From the NCBI GenBank assembly GCA_964354155.1, contig CAYGYG010000052.1, positions 1-10,383 on the forward strand: 10,383 bases of DNA. The letters run 5' to 3'. The notes beneath the pieces were generated by a model. That model worked only from the letters and a program-made list of their open reading frames with translations, was not told the DNA's origin and ran no database searches. Positions 1-6,155 of this stretch are shown piece after piece. Position 1 is the first letter of the stretch, and the number at the start of each line of letters is the position of its first letter. Position numbers and translations under genes: made by a program. This stretch comes from CAYGYG01 sp964354155. GTDB lineage: Bacteria > Hydrothermota > Tepidihabitantia > SM23-42 > CAYGYG01.

Positions 1-370
1 CAGGTTACAGAGAATATGTGAATTATACAAAAAGGAATTCCTGAAGAAGTATGCTATTAAGTTTTCAAAAATACCAAGTAGATCAAGGGTAGGAATTGCA
101 AGAGGACAAATCATATCACTAGGCAGCAATCAAGATTTTGTTGGTTCATGTATTAATATTGCAACAAAACTCCAGAAACTTAGTCAGCTTTCCTTTGCGG
201 TTTCAAGGCGGGGGTTTGAGTTCCCAGAATGTTTTGGTGGCGTCAGCAAGGCATTTATTCTAAAGAAAACTAGTGTCCCCGGCGTTGGTGATGATGAGGC
301 AGTAATCATTCTAAGCAGTGAATTTGATGCGTTGTCACCGGAGGAACAAGCAAAATTCAAAGAAGTGTAA
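1..370 (+). CDS. C-terminal part of a class III nucleotidyl cyclase-like protein (5' truncated)
   Basis: An open frame runs from base 2 to a TAA at 368-370, about 122 residues. No start is visible, so the gene begins left of the window. The stretch RVGIARGQIISLG, then DFVGSCINIATKLQKL, then FAVSRRGFEF resembles the C-terminal half of class III adenylate/guanylate cyclase catalytic domains: the conserved (R)xGIxxG strand, followed by G-x-x-I-N-x-A-x-(R/K)-L. These enzymes make cyclic nucleotides, but the metal-binding aspartates would lie upstream, so activity cannot be judged. The last ~45 residues are acidic (GDDEAV, SPEEQAKFKEV). The segment is AT-richer than the genes to its right. The gene converges on the barrel gene, with repeat copy A in the gap. 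The reading frame is well supported by length and family-like content; the cyclase assignment is moderate and rests on remembered motifs. Confidence 0.68.
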   Translation, partial: RLQRICELYKKEFLKKYAIKFSKIPSRSRVGIARGQIISLGSNQDFVGSCINIATKLQKLSQLSFAVSRRGFEFPECFGGVSKAFILKKTSVPGVGDDEAVIILSSEFDALSPEEQAKFKEV

Positions 371-400
371 ATGAAATAATACCCTCTCAACGCGCTCATG

Positions 401-490
401 ACTGAGAGCGGCCGGCTCGCGTGGCCGTGTCATTTGGATTCTGGCAAATGTCACCTTCATATATCTTAGAATGTGCAATCGTCAATAATT
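401..490 (+). repeat. Extragenic repeat, copy A
   Basis: This is a full-length copy of a dispersed repeat with four other copies in the window. It opens with a TGAGAGCGG block and a GC-rich part that can fold (GAGC 406-409 with GCTC 415-418). A core inverted repeat follows: GTGTCATTTG at 427-436 and CAAATGTCAC at 445-454, 9 of 10 pairing. An AT-rich tail ends in GCAATCGTCAATAA. It fills the gap between two convergent genes, starting 11 bases past the stop of the minus-strand barrel gene. CTCTCA at 384-389 can also pair with TGAGAG at 403-408. I do not recognise the family; it resembles ERIC-like or MITE-like elements in size and design. Confidence 0.85.
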
Positions 491-501
491 CCCAGGGGCT
501 C

Positions 502-2721
502 TTAAAAGAAGAACAGCCACCTTATCTTCACCGCATAGATGCGTTCGGAAGTCTCCCAGTTGCCGTTCTGTTGAGTGTGAAGCTGATTCAAGACCACATG
601 GAATTTCGAACGGGGCCTTATCTCCCACGAGTAGTACAGCGCGAATCGCAACCGAGGCAAATCTAGCTCTGACGACGCGTAGGTGAGAGCAGAATTCGGC
701 GCAAGGGTAAGGCGCATGAAAGGCGTAAAGCTATACGTAAGGTAAATGCTGCTGCTTGCCGTCGTCGCCAGATGGGCGCCCGTCGTGTCATATTCAGCCC
801 AGCTCGTGAAGAACGGATTGAATGATATTCTGTCCGTCAAGGGGACGTAGAGCGAACCCCAGGATTCTCTGTGCCAAGCAAGGAAATCCCTCTGGTAGTT
901 CCACCCATATCCGTACAACTCCCCTGCCGTGCAATTCAGTTTCCCCAATTCAAGCGAGACGTTGTAGTTGACCCACTTGTTATGATAAGCAAGATCTCCG
1001 TGATAGTTCTGCCCGTAGCCAGGGCTGAAATAAAGCCAACTCCTGCAAGGTCGTCTCAGATTGGCACTGACTTCGAAGGACATAGACTGGTCCCAGCCGA
1101 CATCACCTTCACCTTCTTCCTTTTCCTGGTCAAAACCCGAACAGACGGTGTAGGAACTGACCGCGCCTTTTCGGGGCGATCGGCTGTAGCCCGCGAACAG
1201 GCCCAGACCTTTGTCTCCAGGAGAACCCGAAGCATAGCCCATCGGACTTATATCAAAGTGATCGTTAACATAACTCCCTGAAAAACCGCTGAAAGTGTGC
1301 TCGTCAAAGTAGAGCAGCCCTCCGGATCTTCCCGTATAGCCGAGATTCCCAGACGTGTCTTGATTGCAGACAATCTGGCCGGCGCACAGATTGCGCCCTA
1401 AGCGAAAAACCCCATCCATGTCAAAACCCAGCGCCCAATCATCCGTCTCTAAGTCCCGGCGATAGGTTTCAAGCATACCGATCTCAGAGTTCTTGAACAA
1501 GTACCTTTTGATTCTAAACACATTCCAGGAACTGTGCCACGCACTGTCGGAGACGCCGAGCTTCTTGTCCGTCAAACAGCTCAAGAGCCCCAACTCGTAA
1601 CGGCCCATCTTCTCGGTGTATTTTGCACCGGAGAGTATCGGCACGTCACCAGATCCATCCCTCAGGATGCGCCCAATACGCCGCGAATAGAAAACCTGAA
1701 TCGGCTTATAGAAACCCATCCCGCCGAGCCCACATGGCTCGAATATCTCTTTCCCCTCTAGGAAGAAAGGCCTACGTTCGGAGTAGTAGATCTCGTATTT
1801 GCCAAGGCTCGTCGTGAAAGGATCGGCCTCGATTTCAGCGAAATCAGGCAATAAGGTTATGTTCAGTGTCGATGCTTCTCTCTTGCGGGCAACATCGACG
1901 CCGCCCCAAGGGATCAATTTGCCCAGGTTCGAGCTATCGTTTCTCGAATACGTATTCTTGACAAATCCGACTGGATAGATTTCAAGCCCATGACCTTCGA
2001 CTGTTGCTTCGACATTCTTCAATGAGCCGAAGCGTGACACTTTCAGGCCTTCTTCCTTATTCGGCAAAATCCAGTAACAGGTCTCTTTCGGTTTTTGGTA
2101 GTAGGCCTTGATCATTAGACCCCAGGTCTTCCTATTCCGGTCAAATCTTATGGTTTTGAAAGGGATCTTGACCTCAGCGACAAGGAGCCAATTGCCCTGG
2201 CCATCCTGGGCTGCCCGGACTCGGCTTTCCCAGACACCGGCCCATGAATCATCAAGTTTGCCTGCATCTTCAAGCAGGAGCCCGTCACCTCTTGCCCCTG
2301 ACCCTGTAACGGTGAAATAATACCCGGCAACTCTCGACTGGAGTGGATCAAGGTATATCGTGTAAGTCTCACTCACGCCGCTAAGCGCGGTTCTCGGCTG
2401 GTCCCGACGGAAATCCGTTACGAACAGGAAGAACAGGGCATTCCTGTCCTGAAGGACTTTTACTTTCGTGAGATATGTCGCCTGCGAATCATGATAGGGG
2501 AAGAACTGTCTGGCAATGAGAATCGAATCGGCTTCGCACCAGACGTCTTCGATTTCCGCGTCAACCCTCACCCTTTCGCTCTCAACACTCTTCAGTTCCA
2601 GGAAATCTTTGATCGCTTCACCTGCCGCCTGCCCTGAGAGCGTTGACGCCAACACCGCAAGCAACAACAGCAGCCTGCAATCCGCGCGTGTCATTTGGAT
2701 CCGTGCGGAAGCCACCATCAT
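502..2721 (-). CDS. Outer-membrane protein: family-9-like carbohydrate-binding domain plus DUF5916 beta-barrel
   Basis: A 739-residue secreted protein. A signal peptide is visible (hydrophobic LLLLLAVLAS around residues 17-26, small residues after). Residues ~45-210 match the CBM9-like sugar-binding sandwich that opens DUF5916 proteins. The signature LPDFAEIEAD (291-300) and ERRPFFLEG (315-323) follow. The rest alternates aromatic and polar strands typical of a beta-barrel and ends in a run of phenylalanines (WLFFF), as outer-membrane barrels often do. The family has no firm function; a role in sugar or polymer handling at the outer membrane is inferred. The longest start is the ATG at 2721, but the first nine residues are encoded inside repeat copy B. 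The ATG at 2694 (residue 10) gives a cleaner signal peptide. Neither start has a strong ribosome site. The gene is probably cotranscribed with the barrel gene upstream (stop at 2746), from the promoter at 4257-4285. Confidence 0.88.
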   Translation of the reverse strand: MMVASARIQMTRADCRLLLLLAVLASTLSGQAAGEAIKDFLELKSVESERVRVDAEIEDVWCEADSILIARQFFPYHDSQATYLTKVKVLQDRNALFFLFVTDFRRDQPRTALSGVSETYTIYLDPLQSRVAGYYFTVTGSGARGDGLLLEDAGKLDDSWAGVWESRVRAAQDGQGNWLLVAEVKIPFKTIRFDRNRKTWGLMIKAYYQKPKETCYWILPNKEEGLKVSRFGSLKNVEATVEGHGLEIYPVGFVKNTYSRNDSSNLGKLIPWGGVDVARKREASTLNITLLPDFAEIEADPFTTSLGKYEIYYSERRPFFLEGKEIFEPCGLGGMGFYKPIQVFYSRRIGRILRDGSGDVPILSGAKYTEKMGRYELGLLSCLTDKKLGVSDSAWHSSWNVFRIKRYLFKNSEIGMLETYRRDLETDDWALGFDMDGVFRLGRNLCAGQIVCNQDTSGNLGYTGRSGGLLYFDEHTFSGFSGSYVNDHFDISPMGYASGSPGDKGLGLFAGYSRSPRKGAVSSYTVCSGFDQEKEEGEGDVGWDQSMSFEVSANLRRPCRSWLYFSPGYGQNYHGDLAYHNKWVNYNVSLELGKLNCTAGELYGYGWNYQRDFLAWHRESWGSLYVPLTDRISFNPFFTSWAEYDTTGAHLATTASSSIYLTYSFTPFMRLTLAPNSALTYASSELDLPRLRFALYYSWEIRPRSKFHVVLNQLHTQQNGNWETSERIYAVKIRWLFFF

Positions 2722-2745
2722 GTATCTTAAATTGCCGCAATCATC
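2683..2745 (+). repeat. Extragenic repeat, copy B (left end missing)
   Basis: This copy shares CGTGTCATTTGGATCC, the CACCATCAT stretch, TATCTTAAA and GCAATC with copies A, C and E, in the same orientation. The GATTGAGAGCGG left end is absent. It starts directly after the stop codon of the 2746-4149 gene. Read on the minus strand, it runs into the 5' end of the next gene and supplies that gene's candidate start codons. The conserved CATTTGG block contains the ATG at 2692-2694. Confidence 0.8.
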
Positions 2746-4149
2746 TTACCATGCCGTCTTGACCAAGTTGTTCTTCAGAAAGAACGATACAACATGGTCT
2801 ACCGACTTCTCTGAGGGGTCCGTGTCAAACTTCATCTCATCGTAGCCGTAGGCGATGTCAATCCTGATCCTGCCGCCAAGATCAAAGCCCAATCCCCCGG
2901 TGACGCCGTAGGTCGTGTTTCGATAGTCATCGTCTTCCAGATCCGGATTAGCCGTCCCGTAGTTGAGTCCACCGCGCAGGAACACGGCCTTTACCACCTC
3001 GTATTCTCCTCCGACCTTCAGGACTATCGACTCGCCGTTAATCTTTTCGTCGTCAAGCTTGTCTTTGATCATGTCGCGTTCGTAGAATCCTTCAACGCCG
3101 ATCCCGGTCTTACGGTCAGTAAATCCGAGTCCGCCCCCGAAAAGAGTGCCGACGAACTGCACGTCGAACCACGAATTTCCGTTAGAGAACTTGTAGATCG
3201 GACGCTTTTGATCGAACTGTCCAAAAAGGGCAATCCTGATCGGCCGAGGACTAAAGAGTATCTGGCTCTTGCCCGTGACCCCGTCGATTTTCAGGCTCCC
3301 TCCCGGCTGGTCATTCTGCGTCTCATTGAGCTTGACCCACCGATAATTCACCGCGTTCGCCCAGGTGATCTTACCCGATCTGGTCACCGAACCTACCGCG
3401 GGTGACACCGCACTGCCTTTGAAGTCGTCCGAATAACCACTGCTTTCAAAGGAAAACATCGGATAGTTGTAATCGAGGTTGAAGCCGAGATCGGTCTTGC
3501 CGGCATCGTAGGCAATACCACCGCCGCCGCCCACGGGAAAGAGCGAGGCGCTGTAACGACCATCGGCCGAAGCATACATGCCGTAGAAACCCGAGGCGGT
3601 CAGCCCATAATCAAGCTTGTCCGAAACCGGCCGAGCATAGACCAGCGACAACGAGGGCGTCCTGATCACATCGCTCTCGCCGATCGTCTCATAGTTCTCA
3701 CTGAGCTGCGAGTAGCCTGCATAAACGCCCCAAGCACGTTTCGAGAGTTTTCCGCCCAAGAAATCCGTATCTTCTTTTACCCGTCGCGAAAACGAGATGA
3801 CCTCGCATGGAACCAGCTCGAATTCCGGGATGACCTGGAAGAACGAGACCGCCTGGACCGGTGCATATCCGGTCAGGCGGGAAGGGATTGCTTGACCGAT
3901 CGCCAGAAATGATATGTCGCCGTCCGTAAACGATCGCTTCAAACCTGATCCTCGCAGCATGTAACAGGATACCGTATCTGCCTTGTAGAAACCGGCGGGA
4001 ATGTTCGCAAAGTCATAGAGATCGAGCGAGTGCAATATATCCGGAAACAACAGTGATAACCGCCCCATTCCTCCCAACCGCGCATCAGTCGCGCACAACA
4101 TATGCGTCAAACACAAAAGTAGAACCAACCCACTCAAGCGAGCCGTCAT
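2746..4149 (-). CDS. Secreted outer-membrane beta-barrel protein (PorV/FadL-like architecture)
   Basis: A 467-residue protein with a signal peptide (MTARLSGLVLLLCLTHMLCA). An N-terminal segment follows, DARLGGMGRLSLLFPDI and then LYDFANIPAGFY (residues 22-55). It resembles the DAR..GMG...NPAG opening of PorV/FadL-type barrels in FCB and candidate-phylum genomes. The remainder is a series of amphipathic glycine- and aromatic-rich strands (YGLTASGFYGMYAS, GGGLGFTDRKTGIGVEGFYERD, GGLGFDLGGRIRIDIAYGYDEM). It ends in a putative last strand, DHVVSFFLKNNL. No substrate can be named. The start is well defined: AAGGAGAG sits five bases before the ATG. A consensus sigma70 promoter with an untranslated leader of about 100 bases lies upstream. 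It is the first gene of a two-gene operon with the DUF5916 barrel gene, which suggests the two act in the same envelope process. Confidence 0.85.
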   Translation of the reverse strand: MTARLSGLVLLLCLTHMLCATDARLGGMGRLSLLFPDILHSLDLYDFANIPAGFYKADTVSCYMLRGSGLKRSFTDGDISFLAIGQAIPSRLTGYAPVQAVSFFQVIPEFELVPCEVISFSRRVKEDTDFLGGKLSKRAWGVYAGYSQLSENYETIGESDVIRTPSLSLVYARPVSDKLDYGLTASGFYGMYASADGRYSASLFPVGGGGGIAYDAGKTDLGFNLDYNYPMFSFESSGYSDDFKGSAVSPAVGSVTRSGKITWANAVNYRWVKLNETQNDQPGGSLKIDGVTGKSQILFSPRPIRIALFGQFDQKRPIYKFSNGNSWFDVQFVGTLFGGGLGFTDRKTGIGVEGFYERDMIKDKLDDEKINGESIVLKVGGEYEVVKAVFLRGGLNYGTANPDLEDDDYRNTTYGVTGGLGFDLGGRIRIDIAYGYDEMKFDTDPSEKSVDHVVSFFLKNNLVKTAW

Positions 4150-4153
4150 TTCA

Positions 4154-4161
4154 CTCTCCTT
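4154..4161 (-). promoter_or_regulatory. Ribosome binding site of the barrel operon
   Basis: On the minus strand this reads AAGGAGAG, with five bases before the ATG at 4149. It is the strongest ribosome site in the window and fixes the start of the first barrel gene. Confidence 0.8.
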
Positions 4162-4188
4162 GCCTGATTATCTGACCTTGCCCATCTT

Positions 4189-4211
4189 CGGACGACCATT
4201 TTCGCCGTCCG
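4189..4211 (-). other. Hairpin in the 5' leader of the barrel operon
   Basis: CGGACG at 4189-4194 and CGTCCG at 4206-4211 form a perfect six-base stem with an 11-base loop. It lies within the predicted leader of the barrel mRNA, between the promoter and the ribosome site. It may stabilise or regulate the transcript; nothing identifies a known riboswitch. Confidence 0.35.
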
Positions 4212-4256
4212 GTGAGAAATGCCGCATCATTATCCGCCAGCCATGCTCAACAAAGT

Positions 4257-4285
4257 ATTATACCGGCTATCACAGATCCTGTCAA
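4257..4285 (-). promoter_or_regulatory. Consensus sigma70 promoter of the barrel operon
   Basis: On the minus strand, TTGACA (4280-4285) and TATAAT (4257-4262) match both consensus boxes exactly, with a 17-base spacer. Transcription would start near 4250, about 100 bases before the ATG at 4149. Repeat copy C begins 21 bases upstream of the -35 box. Confidence 0.82.
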
Positions 4286-4306
4286 TCATCATCTGCTGAT
4301 GTTTGT

Positions 4307-4397
4307 GATTGAGAGCGGCCGAGTGGCGTGGGCGTGTCATTTGGATCCGGGCGAAAGTCACTGTCATATATTCTAAGATGTCGAGATCGTTGACAAT
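4307..4397 (+). repeat. Extragenic repeat, copy C
   Basis: A full-length copy that begins GATTGAGAGCGGCCG, carries the GTGTCATTTGGATCC core and ends AGATCGTTGACAATCA. It abuts, and by one base overlaps, the stop codon (4397-4399) of the minus-strand gene at 4397-5494. The downstream promoter's -35 box lies 21 bases past its other end. It therefore separates two transcription units in the same orientation. Confidence 0.87.
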
Positions 4398-5494
4398 CAT
4401 GCATGTGCGGGGATCACCTTGGGCCACCCGTGTGGCAACCCGAGCAGTTCGCCTACCAGCAGTCCCTTGCAGAGTTCGCGGACACCGTTCACCATTGCGT
4501 AGTGAGAACACGGCAGCCAGTCCTGCGCCAAGGGGTACTTGGTGAACGGGTGGTGGTAGAATCGGGCGGACGCATCCCGCAGATTCCACGCATTGCAGGA
4601 CAACACCAGCACTCCTGACACGCGCGTATATCGCGGATGTCCCCTCCACGAAACGAGATTGTGAATGGCCGCCTGCTCTTCAAAATCGCACAATGGCCAC
4701 TGCCCCCGCCAATTAGCCATTATTACATACGGTTCTGATAGGATGCCATATCTCCCTGCTTTAAATTTGAGTGACGCAAGCAGATCGTCCGAGGCGCAGC
4801 TTATGCAACTTTCCACGGGGCCTATCGCGACAGTTCGCCGTCCCGCGATTCCACGTACTGAGTTGGGCTTCGGCACGGGCTGGATCTCAGCATATAGGGT
4901 GGCGTCCTGATAGATCCACAGAGGCAAGACCTGCAGACTCTGCCTTTGTCTGAAAGCCGCCTCCAGCGCATCCGGATCGACTGTCCCCAGTTTCTCTGCG
5001 ACAAAAGCCCTCAACCACGCCCACTTTGGCTGCCCCGTGACTACTAGCCGCACGAGATTCAGATAGAAGTCGGGCGAGGGGAGATCATTCAACCTGTCGA
5101 GCAATTCCTGCTTTAGCCGTAGCCGGGATTGTTCCTGTCTTGTGGTATCACCGACCACAAGGCATTCTACGATGACCCGTGTCTCATCACGCTCGATCAA
5201 GAAATCGGGGCGGTTTCGGGTTTGGGGCACCGATGGGTGTACGGTAATGCGATACCCCGCTCTTCGTAGCATTTCGTGGACTACCAACTCACAGAACGCC
5301 GCGTCTTCTTCCTGGCGAAAGCGCTGACGTATCGTTGCCTGTTCGTGTTGCGGGTATAACGCGAACCATCCTTCAAGCGCGCCGCGAATGGCGACAGCCT
5401 CCGGGCGTGCGGATTGATTCAAGTACGCAAAGATCCCCTCAGCGTGGTGTGGTGGGCGATGGTCGCACCTATTACCGTCGTCGAAGAACTGCAC
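4397..5494 (-). CDS. Hypothetical protein with a degenerate PD-(D/E)XK nuclease-like domain
   Basis: A 365-residue soluble protein with no signal peptide. Residues ~22-46 (AYLNQSARPEAVAIRGALEG..F) resemble the opening of a widespread family of uncharacterised proteins as I recall it. Residues 65-116 look like a restriction-nuclease fold: E69/E74 on a helix, then RPDFLI (D97), then VIVECLVV (E110). The lysine expected two residues after E110 is leucine, so catalysis is doubtful unless a lysine elsewhere (for example in SLKFKAGRYG, 241-250) replaces it. The C-terminal half carries family-like PVPKP, RGIAGRR and EPYVIMANW motifs. The start is uncertain. The longest frame opens with a GTG at 5494 only five bases after a TATAAT box, with no ribosome site and an in-frame stop just upstream, so it would be leaderless. 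Repeats C and D bracket the gene. Its role is unknown; nucleic-acid binding is an inference. Confidence 0.75.
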   Translation of the reverse strand: MQFFDDGNRCDHRPPHHAEGIFAYLNQSARPEAVAIRGALEGWFALYPQHEQATIRQRFRQEEDAAFCELVVHEMLRRAGYRITVHPSVPQTRNRPDFLIERDETRVIVECLVVGDTTRQEQSRLRLKQELLDRLNDLPSPDFYLNLVRLVVTGQPKWAWLRAFVAEKLGTVDPDALEAAFRQRQSLQVLPLWIYQDATLYAEIQPVPKPNSVRGIAGRRTVAIGPVESCISCASDDLLASLKFKAGRYGILSEPYVIMANWRGQWPLCDFEEQAAIHNLVSWRGHPRYTRVSGVLVLSCNAWNLRDASARFYHHPFTKYPLAQDWLPCSHYAMVNGVRELCKGLLVGELLGLPHGWPKVIPAHA

Positions 5495-5499
5495 AGGAT

Positions 5500-5527
5500 A
5501 TTATATGCAACATTTCTGACTGGTCAA
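5500..5527 (-). promoter_or_regulatory. Promoter of the PD-(D/E)XK-like gene
   Basis: On the minus strand, TTGACC (5522-5527) and TATAAT (5500-5505) are 16 bases apart. Transcription would start at about 5493, essentially on the GTG at 5494, which implies a leaderless mRNA or a start further inside the frame. Repeat copy D starts 20 bases upstream of the -35 box. Confidence 0.65.
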
Positions 5528-5547
5528 TGTGTGTGTTTGTTGTCCAG

Positions 5548-5585
5548 GATTGAGACGACCCGGGGGCCGTGGGCGTGTCATTTGG
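5548..5585 (+). repeat. Extragenic repeat, copy D (right half missing)
   Basis: It begins GATTGAGACGACCCGGG and keeps CGTGGGCGTGTCATTTGG. Similarity to copies A, C and E then stops abruptly at 5585 and is replaced by GGTCCAAAAG-type units. The bases just left of it (TTTGTTGTCCAG) resemble the left flank of copy E. The sharp break suggests a junction where another sequence joined the repeat. Confidence 0.72.
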
Positions 5586-5614
5586 TCAAAAGTGGTCCAA
5601 AAGGGGTCCAAAAG
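5583..5614 (+). repeat. Three tandem GGTC(C)AAAAG units
   Basis: TGGTCAAAAG (5583-5592), TGGTCCAAAAG (5593-5603) and GGGTCCAAAAG (5604-5614) follow one another directly with a period of 10-11 bases, about one helical turn. An inverted CTTTTGG at 5672-5678 overlaps the promoter of the helix-turn-helix gene. Units on one helical face next to a regulator gene suggest protein-binding sites. An alternative is the multiple-repeat end of an IS21-type element, but no second end or transposase is seen here. Confidence 0.6.
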
Positions 5615-5667
5615 TACACCGGATTTGGGGGGTCGTGTTAATAGCGTAAGCATCGTTGACATTTCGC

Positions 5668-5695
5668 TTGACTTTTGGGGTGGCGCGCCTATAAT
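5668..5695 (+). promoter_or_regulatory. Promoter of the Mor-like gene
   Basis: TTGACT (5668-5673) and TATAAT (5690-5695) have a 16-base spacer. A perfect eight-base palindrome, GGCGCGCC (5682-5689), lies immediately before the -10 box, and CTTTTGG overlaps the start of the spacer. Transcription would start near 5702. A second TTGACA at 5656-5661 is too far from the -10 box to pair with it. Confidence 0.75.
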
Positions 5696-5713
5696 ATGCG
5701 GGAGAGGTGATGG

Positions 5714-6070
5714 ATGGCTAAGTTCTATAGAGCCGATGAGGTATTCAAGAGCCTACCGGACGAAACCAAGGAGAACGTGTTCCAGATGGCAGCAGGGAAG
5801 CTTGTGTATTTCCCGTCTGCGAATCGACGTCAGCCGGTTGACAGGATCGCGGTTTGCCGGCGATATGCTGAGGGAGTATCGTTCGGCGGGGTCGGCGAGG
5901 AATTCGGGGTATCCAGGGAGAGAGCATATACGATCGTAGCCGAGGAGCGGGCAGCTTATTCGAAGGCCAGCGTCAGATTGCGGCGACAACGAGGTATGTC
6001 GTTAAGAGGGATTGCGCGGCTGTACAGGAAATCACATGAGGCGGTGAGAGACGTAGTAGGCACAGAATGA
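5714..6070 (+). CDS. Mor-like small DNA-binding protein with two helix-turn-helix segments
   Basis: A 118-residue basic protein. GKLVYFPS (28-35) followed by a helix-turn-helix at ~42-76 (AEGVSFGGVGEEFGVSRERAYTIV) matches the layout of Mor/C-type activators of Mu-like phages: a short strand, then a C-terminal helix-turn-helix. A second segment at ~84-115 (RRQRGMSLRGIARLYRKSHEAVRDVV) looks like another helix-turn-helix, which is unusual for Mor. The ribosome site is good (GGAGAGG, 5701-5707, six bases before the ATG), and the leader is only about 12 bases. It is the only other plus-strand gene besides the left-edge one and converges on the DndC operon. Control of its own promoter or of neighbouring genes through the GGTCCAAAAG units is an inference. 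It could instead be a relic of a phage or insertion element. Confidence 0.75.
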   Translation: MAKFYRADEVFKSLPDETKENVFQMAAGKLVYFPSANRRQPVDRIAVCRRYAEGVSFGGVGEEFGVSRERAYTIVAEERAAYSKASVRLRRQRGMSLRGIARLYRKSHEAVRDVVGTE

Positions 6071-6080
6071 GGATTGAACT

Positions 6081-6108
6081 CTCCTGAGAAAGTTTCGGGC
6101 TTCAGGAG
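6081..6108. terminator. Inverted repeat between convergent genes, possible terminator
   Basis: CTCCTGA (6081-6087) and TCAGGAG (6102-6108) form a perfect seven-base stem with a 14-base loop. It lies between the 3' ends of the Mor-like gene and the three-gene minus-strand operon. A weaker hairpin, AGGGA with TCCCT, follows at about 6110-6126. Neither side has a clear T-run, so this is not a textbook intrinsic terminator. Nothing else is seen in the 85-base gap. Confidence 0.35.
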
Positions 6109-6155
6109 GAGGGATTCTTCATTCCCTACAATTCTGACCTTGGCATTCCGGGAAG

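Noticed and set aside
871..1281. Plus-strand reading frame of 136 codons inside the DUF5916 gene
   Set aside because: It is antisense to a long gene with strong family motifs, has biased low-complexity content and no ribosome site, so it is a shadow frame.
4230..4649. Minus-strand reading frame of 139 codons
   Set aside because: It overlaps the 3' end of the better-supported 4397-5494 gene in another frame and runs through repeat C and the barrel promoter. It has no recognisable protein features.
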